A DNA stretch of 64,000 nucleotides from Achromobacter sp. Marseille-Q4962 (GCF_943737005.1 NZ_CALSFU010000009.1:62001-126000); one strand, 5' to 3'; counted from the first letter of the stretch, positions 39,379-51,894 are shown. The notes: generated from the letters alone by a model not told the origin. Numbers and translations: made by a program.

Positions 39379-39405
39379 AAACCCGCCCGCGTGGCGGGTT
39401 TTTCT
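39379..39405 (+). terminator. Rho-independent terminator of the sdh-gltA operon
   Basis: ACCCGCC (39381-39387) and GGCGGGT (39393-39399) form a stem with loop CGCGT, preceded by AAA and followed by TTTTTCTTT. It lies 20 bp after the gltA stop. The A-stem-U layout is textbook. Confidence 0.88.
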
Positions 39406-39484
39406 TTGCCGTTCTTCGCGGCGGCTGCGGTGCGGCGTTGCGCGCGCCGCGGACAGGCCAGCCGGTTCACGTATCATCGCGGCC

Positions 39485-40582
39485 ATGATCCCACTTGCGC
39501 TGCCCTCGACGGAATTCCTTGCCCTGCTGCTCGTTTCGGAACTCGCCGGCGTGGCGCTGCTGGGATGGCTGGCCGTGCTGGCCGTCAGCGGCGGGGCGCG
39601 GCGGCGCTTCGCGCGCCGTCCGTGGCTGCATGGCGCGGCGCTGCTGGCGCTGGCCGCGGTGTCGGCGTTTCACGTTGCGTTCCGGGTGATGCTCTGGCTG
39701 TTCGACCGCGAGCAGGCCAGGCAGGAGGCGGCGCGGCGCGTGACGCTGCAGCAGCCGCAAACGCTCGGCGGTGTGCCCATGCCCGCCGGAACGCGCCTGG
39801 TGCTGGAGAAGGAAGGCCAGCCCGAGCGCTACACCGAGGCCGTTTTCGATGCGCCGACGCCGGCCTTCGGCATGCGGGCCAGGCGCATCGTGCGCTACCT
39901 GTACACCGACTACGACCGGCGCACCTACAAGGAAACGCGTAGTTATCCGCGCACCGTGCAGGTCTGGGGAGAGGGCGCCCAGACGGTGGCGGGATGGCTG
40001 TGCGACACGACGCGCAAAGTGGAATTCCGCGTGGAGGACGAAGGGGCGCGCATCGAGTTCGCGTCCTGCTCGCTGGCGGCGGGCAACCGCGCGGGCGGCG
40101 TGGACCTGCCCGCGGGCGCCGAAGCGCAGGCGCGCGATGGCGAGAAATATACCAATGGGCACGTCGAGCCCTTGCGCTGGTACGTGAGCGTCGAGTCCAG
40201 CGAGCCGGTGGCCGTGTCCGGGCTGCTGCTGGGCCGTCCCGGGCTGTTGCTGGACGAGGAACGCCGCCTGCTGGGCGTGGCGCGCGGTTCGCTGGCCTGC
40301 CCGCTGCGACTGGGGCCGTACCGCTATCCCGCGGGCACGCTGGTCCAATCCACCGCGTATCCGCTGAACCGGCGCCTGCCCGGCGCGTGGGTGTTCAGCC
40401 CGGACTACGGGATGACGGCGCGCCGCGACGACGGCCAGGACCTGCCCGACGGTATGTCGGCGGTGCAGCGGAGCGACGGCGAGGTGCTGGACGTACTGCC
40501 GAACGACCGCGCCGGCGTGGTGCGCTATGCCGTCATCGAGGTGGACGGCGCGCCGCCGCGGGAGCCGGCGCGCTGTCCCTGA
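39485..40582 (+). CDS. Membrane-anchored protein of unknown function
   Basis: I do not recognise the family. The 365-residue product has two N-terminal membrane helices (LALLLVSELAGVALLGWLAVLAV and LLALAAVSAFHVAFRVML), followed by a soluble domain of about 280 residues. The soluble part shows repeated patterns such as QPQTLGGVPMPAGTRLVLEKE, ARRIVRYLYTDYDRRTYKE and LACPLRLGPYRYPAGTLVQS, which suggest a beta-rich fold. No catalytic motif is apparent. The codon usage matches the neighbours. It is convergent with the DUF2214 gene, 18 bp apart. Confidence 0.68.
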   Translation: MIPLALPSTEFLALLLVSELAGVALLGWLAVLAVSGGARRRFARRPWLHGAALLALAAVSAFHVAFRVMLWLFDREQARQEAARRVTLQQPQTLGGVPMPAGTRLVLEKEGQPERYTEAVFDAPTPAFGMRARRIVRYLYTDYDRRTYKETRSYPRTVQVWGEGAQTVAGWLCDTTRKVEFRVEDEGARIEFASCSLAAGNRAGGVDLPAGAEAQARDGEKYTNGHVEPLRWYVSVESSEPVAVSGLLLGRPGLLLDEERRLLGVARGSLACPLRLGPYRYPAGTLVQSTAYPLNRRLPGAWVFSPDYGMTARRDDGQDLPDGMSAVQRSDGEVLDVLPNDRAGVVRYAVIEVDGAPPREPARCP

Positions 40583-40600
40583 CGGCGGACGCCGGCGCTG

Positions 40601-41044
40601 CTACAGGCCGATGCCGCGCGCCATGAGCGCCGCGAACAGCGGCAGCAGGATGAACAGGTGCGATTCGATCATCACCCAGCGGCGGGCGCGCCGGATCTCG
40701 GCCTCGGGCGGGACGTAGCCCCGCGGCTGCTTCGACCAGCGCAGGAAGGCCAGCGTCGGCGGGATCGAACAGAGCCCGATGATGACGAAGAGCGCGATCT
40801 TGGCATGGAACCACGGGTTGCCTATGTAGAAGGCGGCGCCCTTGGCGCCCAGCGTCAGGCGCAGCACGCCGGTGGCCAGCACGGCCAGGGCGGATGCCAG
40901 GTACAGGCGGTCGTAGAGCGCGAGCCGCCGCACCGTATCGGGCGACAGGCCCGGGCGCAGCAGCACGGCCTCGGCCGCCATGATGACCACGAGCACGAAA
41001 ATGGCCAGGTAGTGAAACCAGGCAAGCAGGGCGTCTTGCAGCAT
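40601..41044 (-). CDS. DUF2214 family membrane protein
   Basis: A 147-residue membrane protein with four helices and HemJ/CopD-like length. The first segment LLAWFHYLAIFVLVVIMAAEAVLLRPG has a histidine typical of the DUF2214 family, as do NPWFHAKIALFVIIGLCSIPP and the tail MIESHLFILLPLFAALMARGIG. Function is unknown; a haem or quinone role is possible from the histidines but not shown. The ATG at 41044 has GGAG 7 nt upstream. The longer open frame upstream has no family sequence. Confidence 0.85.
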   Translation of the reverse strand: MLQDALLAWFHYLAIFVLVVIMAAEAVLLRPGLSPDTVRRLALYDRLYLASALAVLATGVLRLTLGAKGAAFYIGNPWFHAKIALFVIIGLCSIPPTLAFLRWSKQPRGYVPPEAEIRRARRWVMIESHLFILLPLFAALMARGIGL

Positions 41045-41130
41045 GTCGACTCCGGTAAGGGGAAACAAGCCCGTTTTTACCATTGCCGCATGACGCGCAG
41101 TCGGATAGGCGCGCCAGAAGAAAGGAAAAG

Positions 41131-41190
41131 CAAAGGGCGCCCCGCAGGGCGCCCTCGCGCGTCGGCGGCGCCCCGGCGGGCCGGGGCGCC
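41131..41190 (-). terminator. Tandem hairpins terminating maeB
   Basis: On the minus strand the first hairpin (41167-41190, 10-bp arms, 4-nt loop) comes 5 bp after the maeB stop. The second (41135-41154, two self-complementary GGGCGCCC arms, loop of 4) is followed by a T-rich stretch, TTTGCTTTTCCTTT. Together they should end maeB transcription before the DUF2214 gene. Confidence 0.7.
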
Positions 41191-41195
41191 AGGGG

Positions 41196-43493
41196 TCAGC
41201 GGCGCTGCCGGGCGGCGTCCGCGGCTTCCTGCTGCGCATCCACCACGGCCAGCGCCGTCATGTTGACGATGCGGCGCACCGTGGCGCTGGTGGTCAGGAT
41301 GTGCACCGGACGGGCCGCGCCCAGCAGGATGGGGCCCATGGCGATGCCGTTGCTGCCCGTCATCTTGAGCATGTTGTACGTGATGTTGCCCGTGTCGAGG
41401 TTGGGCATGACCAGCAGGTTGGCCGGGCCCTTCAGCGTGCTGTCGGGGTAGGCCAGCACGCGGATCTTCTCCGACAGGGCGGCGTCGGCGTGCATTTCGC
41501 CGTCGACTTCGAGCTCGGGCGCGCGTTCGGCCACCAGGCGGCGGGCCTGGGCCATCTTGCGCGAGGACTCGGTCACGCGGCTGCCGAAGTTGGAGTGCGA
41601 CAGCAGCGCCACCTTGGGCACCACGCCGAAGCGCACCATTTCGTCGGCGGCCTGGATGGTGATGTTGGCGATTTCCTCGGCCGTGGGGTTTTCGTTCACG
41701 TGGGTGTCGGTCACGAAAAGCGTCTGGTCGGGCAGCATCAGCACGTTGAGCGCGGCGTAGGTCTGGCCGGGTTTCTTGCCGATGATCTCGTCCACGTACT
41801 TGAGCTGGTTGTCGTACTTGCTGGCCACGCCGCACAGCAGGGCGTCCGCGTCGCCGCGGCGCAGCAGCATGGCGCCGATCAGGGTGTTGTGCTTGCGGAT
41901 CATCGCCTTGGCGATGGCAGGCGTCACGCCCTCGCGGCCGCGCATCTGGTAGTACGCGTTCCAGGTTTCGTTGAAGCGGCTGTCGTCTTCGGGATCGACG
42001 ATTTCGATGCTCACGCCGGGCGTCAGGCGCAGGCCGAACTTCTTGATGCGCATCTCGATGACCGAGGGGCGGCCGATCAGGATGGGCTGGGCCAGTTTTT
42101 CGTCGACGACGACCTGCACCGCGCGCAGCACGCGTTCGTCTTCGCCGTCGGCGTAGATGACGCGCTTGGGCGCCTTCTTGGCCTGGGCGAACAGCGGGCG
42201 CATCAGCTGGCCGGAGTGGTAGACGAAGCCCATCAGCTTCTGGCGGTAGGCCTCGATGTCCTCGATGGGGCGGGCGGCCACGCCGGAGTCGGCGGCAGCC
42301 TGGGCCACGGCCGGGGCGATCTGGACGATGAGGCGCGGATCGAAGGGCTTGGGGATGATGTAGTCGGGGCCGAACGACAGCTCCTGCCCGGCGTAGGCGC
42401 GGGCCACTTCGTCGTTCTGCTCGGCCTGGGCCAGTTCGGCGATGGCCTTCACGCACGCGAGCTTCATTTCTTCCGTGATGCGCGAGGCGCCGGCGTCCAT
42501 GGCGCCGCGGAAGATGAAGGGGAAGCACAGCACGTTGTTGACCTGATTCGGGTAGTCCGAACGGCCGGTGGCGATGATGCAGTCGGGGCGGGCGGCCTTG
42601 GCCACCTCGGGGCGGATCTCGGGTTCGGGGTTGGCCAGCGCCAGGATCAGCGGCTTGTCGGCCATGGTCTTGACCATCTCGGCCGTGAGCACGCCGGCGG
42701 TGGAGCAGCCCAGGAACACGTCGGCGCCGTTGACGACGTCGGCCAGCGTGCGCGCGTCGGTCTTTTGCGCGTAGCGTTTCTTGTTGGCCTCCATGTTCTC
42801 TTCGCGGCCTTCCCAGATCACGCCGCGCGAATCCACCACGTAGATGTTCTCGCGCTTGATGCCCAGGTGCACCAGCAGGTCCAGGCACGCGATGGCCGCG
42901 GCGCCCGCGCCCGAGCACGCCAGCTTGACCTGGCCGATGTCCTTGCCCACGACCTTCAGGCCGTTGAGGATGGCGGCCGACGAGATGATGGCCGTGCCGT
43001 GCTGATCGTCGTGGAAGACGGGGATCTTCATGCGCTCGCGCAGCTTCTTCTCGATGTAGAAGCACTCGGGCGCCTTGATGTCCTCGAGATTGACGCCGCC
43101 CAGGGTGGGTTCCAGCGCCGCGATGATGTCCACCAGCTTGTCCGGGTCGTTCTCGGCCAGTTCGATGTCGAACACGTCGATGCCGGCGAACTTCTTGAAC
43201 AGGCAACCCTTGCCTTCCATGACGGGCTTGGCCGCCAGCGGGCCGATGTTGCCCAGGCCCAGCACGGCGGTGCCGTTGGTGATCACGCCCACCAGGTTGC
43301 CGCGCGAGGTGTACTTGGAGGCGGCGTCGTCGCCCTGGTCGAAGATGGCCATGCAGGCGGCGGCCACGCCGGGAGAGTAGGCCAGCGACAGGTCGTCCTG
43401 GTTGGCGAGCGTCTTGGTCGGCGTGACCGAAATCTTGCCGGGGGTGGGATAGGCGTGGTAGTCCAGCGCCAGTTTGGTGAGGGTTTCGTCCAT
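41196..43493 (-). CDS. maeB: NADP-dependent malic enzyme (MaeB type)
   Basis: A 765-residue fusion: malic enzyme N-terminal domain, NAD(P)-binding domain (to about residue 430) and a phosphotransacetylase-like C-terminal domain. It decarboxylates malate to pyruvate with NADPH formation. Active-site segments are [23 protein letters not shown] and [20 protein letters not shown]. The C-terminal part contains [17 protein letters not shown] and [10 protein letters not shown]-type sequence; this domain is regulatory and not a transacetylase in known enzymes. It links the TCA pool to pyruvate. A leader hairpin lies upstream. Confidence 0.96.
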   Translation of the reverse strand: MDETLTKLALDYHAYPTPGKISVTPTKTLANQDDLSLAYSPGVAAACMAIFDQGDDAASKYTSRGNLVGVITNGTAVLGLGNIGPLAAKPVMEGKGCLFKKFAGIDVFDIELAENDPDKLVDIIAALEPTLGGVNLEDIKAPECFYIEKKLRERMKIPVFHDDQHGTAIISSAAILNGLKVVGKDIGQVKLACSGAGAAAIACLDLLVHLGIKRENIYVVDSRGVIWEGREENMEANKKRYAQKTDARTLADVVNGADVFLGCSTAGVLTAEMVKTMADKPLILALANPEPEIRPEVAKAARPDCIIATGRSDYPNQVNNVLCFPFIFRGAMDAGASRITEEMKLACVKAIAELAQAEQNDEVARAYAGQELSFGPDYIIPKPFDPRLIVQIAPAVAQAAADSGVAARPIEDIEAYRQKLMGFVYHSGQLMRPLFAQAKKAPKRVIYADGEDERVLRAVQVVVDEKLAQPILIGRPSVIEMRIKKFGLRLTPGVSIEIVDPEDDSRFNETWNAYYQMRGREGVTPAIAKAMIRKHNTLIGAMLLRRGDADALLCGVASKYDNQLKYVDEIIGKKPGQTYAALNVLMLPDQTLFVTDTHVNENPTAEEIANITIQAADEMVRFGVVPKVALLSHSNFGSRVTESSRKMAQARRLVAERAPELEVDGEMHADAALSEKIRVLAYPDSTLKGPANLLVMPNLDTGNITYNMLKMTGSNGIAMGPILLGAARPVHILTTSATVRRIVNMTALAVVDAQQEAADAARQRR

Positions 43494-43539
43494 GGAATTT
43501 CAGCCTTGCGGCTTTGGTAAAACAGCTTGAAACGAGAAA

Positions 43540-43555
43540 GCGGGCCGCAGCCCGC
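43540..43555 (-). other. Leader hairpin upstream of maeB
   Basis: GCGGGC (43540-43545) and GCCCGC (43550-43555) form a 6-bp stem, followed on the minus strand by TTTCTCGTTTC. It lies about 50 bp before the maeB start and could be a weak attenuator or leader structure. The rest of the 189-bp gap shows only small inverted repeats (GTTGC/GCAAC near 43620). Confidence 0.35.
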
Positions 43556-43682
43556 CGTATTTGCCCGGAAACGCTAGGGGAACCCCCGTATTTCAACAGA
43601 AAGCGGCGCGGTATGGTTGCTGCGCCGCAACGAAAGCGGGGATTCCGGTCAGGCCATGGACGTTTTTGCGCTGGCGGGGCGC

Positions 43683-46364
<2,682 letters not shown>

Positions 46365-46560
46365 GATGCTTGTCTCCTTTTCGGCCCTCATGCTAGACCG
46401 GTGCGCGGGGCATGAGGCATCGAAATCCGGGCGCGGGCCGCGTCGATTCAGCATAATCTATTATCGTTCTGGCGTTTCGCGGCAGTTTCGGCTGCCGCAG
46501 GACGCATAAGCGCGGCAGGCCCTGCGCACGTCGGCCGGCCGCGGGCTACGGAGATATGCA

Positions 46561-48627
46561 ATGACCCTACCCCTCAGTGTGCCGGCGCGGGTGACGCTGC
46601 CGGAGCTGACATTCCGCGGCGTGCTGCTGGGCGCCCTCATCACGGTGATCTTCACCGCATCCAACGTCTTCCTCGGCCTCAAGGTGGGGATGACCTTTTC
46701 CTCGGCCATTCCGGCGGCCGTGATCTCCATGTCGGTGCTGCGCCTCTTCAAGGACGCCAACATCCTGGAGAACAACATGGTGCAGACCCAGGCCTCGGCG
46801 GCCGGGACGCTGTCCTCCATTATCTTCATCCTGCCCGCCCTGGTCATGATGGGGCACTGGCAGGGCTTTCCGTTCTGGCAGACGCTGGGCATCTGCGCGG
46901 CCGGGGGCATGCTGGGCGTGATGTTCACCATTCCGCTGCGCCATGTCATGGTGGTGCAGAGCGACCTGCCCTACCCCGAGGGCGTGGCGGCCGCCGAGAT
47001 CCTGCGCGTGGGCAGCGCCGAGCGCGCGCTGGACGCGCAGGCCGAGGCGGGCGGCGCACCGCAAGGCGGCGCCCAGACGCAGGCCGCCACCGGCATGGCC
47101 GACATCGTCACCGGCGGCGCGGCCGCCGCGCTGGTGAGCTTCGCCGCTGGCGGCCTGCGGGTGCTGGGCGACGGCGTGAGCCGCTGGTTCGAACTGGGCG
47201 GGGCCGTGTTCCGGCTGCCGATGGGATTTTCGCTGGCCCTGCTGGGCGCGGGATACCTGATCGGCATCGTGGCCGGGCTGGCGATGTTCACGGGGCTGGT
47301 GATCGCCTGGGGCGTCGCGGTGCCGGTGCTGACCGCGCAGGGCGTCATCCCGGCCGGGCAGACCGCGGCGCAGTACGCCACCGGCATCTGGTCCTCGCAG
47401 GTGCGGTTCATCGGCGCGGGCGTCATCGGCGTGGGCGCCATCTGGACGCTGGCCACGCTGTTCATGCCCATGGTGCGCGGGCTCAAGGCTTCGTTTTCCG
47501 CCATCGGCAAGCCCAGCGGCCCGCGCGAGGGCGGCACGCCGCGCACCGAGCGCGACATGCCCGCGTTGTGGATTTCGGCCGTGACGCTGGCGCTGGTGGC
47601 GATCCTGGTCGCGACCTTCTACGTGTTCGTCGCCGGGGCCGCGCCGCTGCCGGCCGCCTCCATCTGGAAGCTGGTGGCCTACGCGGTGCTGTTTGCCTTC
47701 GTGTTCGGCTTCCTGGTGGCGGCGGCCTGCGGCTACATGGCGGGCCTGGTGGGCTCCTCGACCAGCCCCATCTCCGGCGTGGGCATTGTCGCCATCGTGC
47801 TGGTGTCGCTGCTGATGCTGGTGCTGGGGCGCGAACTGCTGGACGTGGAGCACGGCACGCGCATCGCGATCGCGCTGGCGATCTTCAGCACCTCGGCGGT
47901 GGTGGCGGTGGCCTCGATTTCCAACGACAACCTGCAGGACCTCAAGACCGGCTGGCTGGTGGGCGCCACGCCGTGGCGGCAGCAGGTGGCGCTGCTGATC
48001 GGCTGCGTGGTGGGCGCGGCGGTGATCTCGCCCGTGCTGGACCTGCTCTACAACGCCTACGGTTTTGCCGACGCCATGCCGCGCCAGGGCATGGACCCGG
48101 CCCAGGCCCTGTCGGCGCCGCAGGCGACGCTGATGCTGGCGATCGCGCGCGGCATTTTCACGCACCAGCTGAACTGGACCATGATTCTCGTCGGCATGGC
48201 GGCGGGCGTGGCGCTCATCGTGGCCGACGAGATCATGAAGCGCGTCTTCAAGGTGGCGCGGATTCCCGTGCTGGCCGTGGGCATCGGCATCTACCTGCCG
48301 CCGACCGTGGCCGCGCCCATCGTGGTCGGCGCGGTGCTGGCCTGGCTGCTGGAGCGCGCGCTGCGCCGCCGCGCGCAGGCCGCGGGCCAGCCCTACGCGC
48401 GCCATGCCGACGCCGCCAACCGCCGCGGCGTGCTCATCGCCTCGGGCTTGATCGTGGGCGAGAGCCTGGTCGGCGTGCTGATGGCGGCCGTGATCGGGGC
48501 GACCGGCAGCAATGCCCCGCTGGCCGTGGCGGGCGAGGGGTTCGAGCAGACCGCCTCGTACCTGGGCCTGGCCGTTTTCGTGCTGGTGGCGGTGCTGTTC
48601 TGGCGCCGCGTGATGCGCCTGGCCTGA
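46561..48627 (+). CDS. OPT family oligopeptide/metal-chelate transporter
   Basis: A 688-residue inner-membrane transporter of the OPT (oligopeptide transporter) family with about 14-16 helices. The N-terminal LPELTFRGVLLGALITVIFTASNVFLGLKVGMTFSSAIPAAVISM is typical of bacterial OPT proteins. NNMVQTQASAAGTLSSIIFILPALVM and QSDLPYPEGVAAAEIL are conserved. Members are proton-driven and move small peptides or metal chelates; the substrate cannot be predicted. It is divergent from the AceE-like gene and convergent with the M20 hydrolase gene. An AT-rich stretch (46453-46464, inverted ATAAT/ATTAT) lies upstream and may be part of its promoter. Confidence 0.92.
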   Translation: MTLPLSVPARVTLPELTFRGVLLGALITVIFTASNVFLGLKVGMTFSSAIPAAVISMSVLRLFKDANILENNMVQTQASAAGTLSSIIFILPALVMMGHWQGFPFWQTLGICAAGGMLGVMFTIPLRHVMVVQSDLPYPEGVAAAEILRVGSAERALDAQAEAGGAPQGGAQTQAATGMADIVTGGAAAALVSFAAGGLRVLGDGVSRWFELGGAVFRLPMGFSLALLGAGYLIGIVAGLAMFTGLVIAWGVAVPVLTAQGVIPAGQTAAQYATGIWSSQVRFIGAGVIGVGAIWTLATLFMPMVRGLKASFSAIGKPSGPREGGTPRTERDMPALWISAVTLALVAILVATFYVFVAGAAPLPAASIWKLVAYAVLFAFVFGFLVAAACGYMAGLVGSSTSPISGVGIVAIVLVSLLMLVLGRELLDVEHGTRIAIALAIFSTSAVVAVASISNDNLQDLKTGWLVGATPWRQQVALLIGCVVGAAVISPVLDLLYNAYGFADAMPRQGMDPAQALSAPQATLMLAIARGIFTHQLNWTMILVGMAAGVALIVADEIMKRVFKVARIPVLAVGIGIYLPPTVAAPIVVGAVLAWLLERALRRRAQAAGQPYARHADAANRRGVLIASGLIVGESLVGVLMAAVIGATGSNAPLAVAGEGFEQTASYLGLAVFVLVAVLFWRRVMRLA

Positions 48628-48633
48628 GCCCGC

Positions 48634-49860
48634 TCAGGCCAGCAGGTCGGCCAGCGTGCGCGCCACCACCTTGGTGGCGCGGCGCAGGTCTTCCAGCACC
48701 AGGCGCTCGTCGCTGCGCTTGGCGTGCGATTCCAGCACCGTGCGCGGACCGGCGCCGTACAGCACGCAGGGAATGCCGGCCTCGGCGTAGAGCCGCGCGT
48801 CGGTATAGAGCGGCGTGCCCATGGCCGGGACCGCCGCGCCGAAGACCGCCGCGCCATGCCGCTGGATGGCCCGCACCAAGGGCTCGCTGCCGGGCAGGGG
48901 GCGCATGGCCCGGGCGAGCAGCAGGCGCCGGGTTTCGACGCGTATGCCCGGCAGGGCGCCGGCGGCCTGCCGGATGACGCGCAGGATGCCGGTTTCCACC
49001 TCGGCCGGATCTTCTTCCGGAATCATGCGGCGGTCGAGCTTGAACACCACCTTGCCCGGCACCACGTTGGTGTTGGTGCCGCCTTCGATGCGGCCCACGT
49101 TCAGGTAGGGGTGGCCGATGCCCGGCACGCCGGAGCGTATCGACGGGTAGCCCGCGTTCAGCGCATACAGCGCATCGAGAATGGCCACCGCGCCGCGCAG
49201 CGCGTCCACGCCGCTGGCGGGAATGGCGGCATGGGCCATCTTGCCGTGCACCGTGACTTCGATCTGCAGGCAGCCGTTGTGCGCGGTGATGACCTCATAG
49301 CCGAAGCCGGCGGCGATCAGCAGGTCGGGGCGGGTGAGCTTCTGCTCGAGCAGCCAGCCCGGCCCCAGCAGCCCGCCGAATTCCTCGTCGTAGGTGAAAT
49401 GCAGCTCGACCGCGCCGCGGCGAGGCCGGGCCTGCGCTTCCAGCGCGCGCACCGCGAAGGTGTAGGTGGCGAAATCGCTCTTGCTGACGGCGGCGGCGCG
49501 GCCGTACAGGCAGCCGTCGTCGATCTCGCCGCCATACGGGTCGCGTGTCCAGCCCTCGCCGGGCGGCACCACGTCGCCGTGGGCATTGAGCGCCACGCAG
49601 GGACCGCCCGCGCCGTAGGGCCGGCGCACGATGAGGTTGGTAATGGACCGCATGCCGTAGCCGTGCACGGCGTCGGCGGGCACGGCATGCGATTCCGCTT
49701 CCAGGCCCCAGCCTCGCAGCAGTTCGGCGGTGCGGGCGGCGTGGGGCGCGTTGTCGCCCGGCGGCGTGTCGGTGGGTATGCGCACGAGCGCCTGCAGAAA
49801 GGCGACCTGCTCGTCGAAGTGGGCGTCGATCCAGGCGTCGAGCTTGGCGTAGTCGGTCAT
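48634..49860 (-). CDS. M20 family metallohydrolase (ArgE/DapE-like)
   Basis: A 408-residue dinuclear zinc hydrolase of the M20 family. Metal-binding regions are visible: VALNAHGDVVPPG (His/Asp), LHFTYDEEFGG (Glu pair), GCLYGRAAAVSKSDF (Asp) and ESHAKRSDE near the end (His). A dimerisation domain with KMAHAAIPASGVDALRGAV sits in the middle. ArgE- and DapE-type enzymes deacylate amino acids or succinyl-diaminopimelate; the substrate here is unknown. It starts 3 bp after the stop of the UraD/allantoate hydrolase fusion, so both probably work on related ureido or acyl substrates. Confidence 0.85.
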   Translation of the reverse strand: MTDYAKLDAWIDAHFDEQVAFLQALVRIPTDTPPGDNAPHAARTAELLRGWGLEAESHAVPADAVHGYGMRSITNLIVRRPYGAGGPCVALNAHGDVVPPGEGWTRDPYGGEIDDGCLYGRAAAVSKSDFATYTFAVRALEAQARPRRGAVELHFTYDEEFGGLLGPGWLLEQKLTRPDLLIAAGFGYEVITAHNGCLQIEVTVHGKMAHAAIPASGVDALRGAVAILDALYALNAGYPSIRSGVPGIGHPYLNVGRIEGGTNTNVVPGKVVFKLDRRMIPEEDPAEVETGILRVIRQAAGALPGIRVETRRLLLARAMRPLPGSEPLVRAIQRHGAAVFGAAVPAMGTPLYTDARLYAEAGIPCVLYGAGPRTVLESHAKRSDERLVLEDLRRATKVVARTLADLLA

Positions 49861-49863
49861 GGT

Positions 49864-51558
49864 TCAGCCTTGCTCCGATCCGCCGGCCAGGTCGTCCAGC
49901 AGTCGCAGCATGGCTTCGGCGGCCAGCTGCATGTCGTGGCTGGTGGTGGATTCCAGCGGGTTGTGGCTGATGCCGCCGTTCTGTCCGCGCACGAACAGCA
50001 TGGCTTGCGGCATGATCTCGTGCAGCTTCATGGCGTCGTGGCCGGCGCCGCTGGGCATGCGGTGCACGGGCACGCCCAGCGCGTCGACGGCGGCTTCCCA
50101 GCGGGCCTGCCATTGCGGATGGCTCGGCGCCGCGCTGGCGCGCATGGTTTCTTCCAGTTCGCGGCGCAGGCCGCGCCGCGCGCAGATGGCGTCCAGCTCG
50201 GCCAGCACGTCGCGCGCGAGGGCGTCGCGCTGCGGGTCGCTGGGCGCGCGCAGGTCCAGGCTCAGACGGCATTCGCCCGGGATGACGTTGATCGAGCCGC
50301 CCGGGACATCCAGCATGCCCACCGTGCCCACCGACCCGGCGTCGGCCGCGGCGCGTCGCTCCACATACAGGATGAGCTCGGCCGCGGCGGCGGCCGCGTC
50401 CCGCCGCCGGTCCATGGGCGTGGTGCCCGCGTGGCCGGCCATGCCGAGTATCCGCACGCGATGGCGCAGGCAACCGTTGATGGACGTGACCACGCCCAGC
50501 GGCAGGCCCAGTTCGTACAGCACCGGCCCCTGTTCGATGTGCACTTCCACGAACCCCAGGTAGCGGGCGGGATCGCGCTTGAGCCGGGCGATGTCTTCGG
50601 CGCGCAGGCCGGCCCGCGCCATGGCCTGGCGCAGCGTGACGCCGTCGGCGTCACGCTGGTCCAGCCAGGCGGGCTGGAAGCCGCCGACCAGCGCGCCGGA
50701 GCCGAGGAAGGTGGCCGGGAAGCGCTGGCCTTCCTCTTCGGCGAATCCGATCACTTCGAGGTGGAACGGCAAGCGGCGGCCCTGGCGGCGCAGTTCGCGC
50801 ACGCAGGCCATGGGGGTGAAGATGCCGAGCCGGCCGTCGTACTTGCCGGCGTTGCGCACCGTGTCGTAGTGGCTACCTGTCATCAGGGTGGGGGCCTGGG
50901 GATCGGCGGCGCGGTAGATGCCCACCACGTTGCCCACCGCGTCGGTGCCGACTTCGTCGAAGCCGCATTCGCCCATCCATTGCGAGATGCGCTGCGCGCA
51001 GGCCCGGTGGGCCTCGGTGAGGTAGGTGACCGTGAGCTGGCCTCTTTCGGCGTATCCCGGGTCGCTGTGGGCGCTCAGTTCCTCCTGCCAGTCCCAGATC
51101 CGGTCGCCCATGGCGGTGTCGGCGCCGAAGCGGCGGGCAAGGCGCAGCTCGGCGCTGCGGTGCAGCGCCCGCAGCGCTTCGCCGCGTTCCAGGTCGGCGG
51201 GATGATCCAGGCGGCGCCTGAGCATGTCCTCGGCCTGCGCCGCGTCCAGCGGCGCGCCGCGCGGGCCGGCTTCGGCGAGCACGCAGGGGTAGCCGAACCG
51301 CGCCTCGTATTCATCGGCCAGCCAGGCGGGCGCGCCGGGGGCGCGCGCCTGGCTGCGCAGCATCGCCGTCTGCGCTTCGGCGCCGGCTTCGTCCACCGCC
51401 TGCCGCAGACGCTGCTGCAGCTCGGCCAGGGAGCGGAAGGGGCGGGCGGCGAGCGCGGCCCGGGCGATCCAGGGCGCGTGGTCGTACAGGCCGTCGAGCA
51501 GGCGGAGGGCTTCGTCGTGCGGCGCGCGGTTGAGATCGGCGAGAGTGGCGGGGGTCAT
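49864..51558 (-). CDS. OHCU decarboxylase-like domain fused to allantoate amidohydrolase
   Basis: A 564-residue fusion. Residues 1-145 resemble OHCU decarboxylase (UraD), the last step of urate to allantoin conversion; residues 150-564 are an M20 allantoate amidohydrolase. Metal ligands of the latter are in MTGSHYDTV (His230, Asp232), GKYDGRLG (Asp241), EEEGQRF and HIEQGP, and ISHNPLE near the end. In the UraD half, the usual catalytic His-Pro region is replaced by LRSQARAPG (about 67-75), and the segment is shorter than the family. Decarboxylase activity is thus doubtful. It is the first gene of a pair with the M20 hydrolase. Confidence 0.85.
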   Translation of the reverse strand: MTPATLADLNRAPHDEALRLLDGLYDHAPWIARAALAARPFRSLAELQQRLRQAVDEAGAEAQTAMLRSQARAPGAPAWLADEYEARFGYPCVLAEAGPRGAPLDAAQAEDMLRRRLDHPADLERGEALRALHRSAELRLARRFGADTAMGDRIWDWQEELSAHSDPGYAERGQLTVTYLTEAHRACAQRISQWMGECGFDEVGTDAVGNVVGIYRAADPQAPTLMTGSHYDTVRNAGKYDGRLGIFTPMACVRELRRQGRRLPFHLEVIGFAEEEGQRFPATFLGSGALVGGFQPAWLDQRDADGVTLRQAMARAGLRAEDIARLKRDPARYLGFVEVHIEQGPVLYELGLPLGVVTSINGCLRHRVRILGMAGHAGTTPMDRRRDAAAAAAELILYVERRAAADAGSVGTVGMLDVPGGSINVIPGECRLSLDLRAPSDPQRDALARDVLAELDAICARRGLRRELEETMRASAAPSHPQWQARWEAAVDALGVPVHRMPSGAGHDAMKLHEIMPQAMLFVRGQNGGISHNPLESTTSHDMQLAAEAMLRLLDDLAGGSEQG

Positions 51559-51609
51559 GGAGCGCTCGGATGGAAACGGGGGGCGGGAAGTCTCATAGAG
51601 TACAAAAGA

Positions 51610-51617
51610 TGTATACA
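51610..51617 (-). promoter_or_regulatory. Possible GntR-type operator upstream of the fusion gene
   Basis: TGTATACA is a perfect 8-bp palindrome about 50 bp upstream of the start codon, within an AT-rich stretch (51597-51622) that reads TTGTATACATC on the minus strand. The pattern resembles GntR/FadR-type sites, and it could overlap the minus-strand promoter. The regulator is not identified. Confidence 0.35.
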
Positions 51618-51724
51618 AATTTCCAGTGCACCGGCCGGCGCCCAGGCCGCGTGCGGAATGTGATCCGCTTGCGTGCCCGCGCGCTGCCGCCAGGCGGTCT
51701 CGGCGAATATCGGACATCCGGACG

Positions 51725-51891
51725 AGGCTTGCATGCAACAGGCCGACGCCCGCCGTGCAAAATATGGTGCGCCGCCGCATCTCGAAATGCCTGACATTGC
51801 GGGCGAGTAACCGGCGCAATGCCCGGCGTTGCCAGGACATTCCAGGCTTGCATGACTCCATTCCAAATCGGCTTTTGCGGCACGCAATGCC
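51725..51891. repeat. Repeats in the long odhA upstream region
   Basis: The 494-bp gap before odhA contains no gene. AGGCTTGCATG occurs at 51725-51735 and 51844-51854; the first copy extends into the palindrome TTGCATGCAA (51729-51738). CGCAATGCC occurs at 51815-51823 and 51883-51891; the second is part of CGGCA/TGCCG (51878-51882/51888-51892) just upstream of the -35. A multi-site control region for the 2-oxoglutarate dehydrogenase operon is likely. Confidence 0.5.
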
Positions 51892-51894
51892 GAA

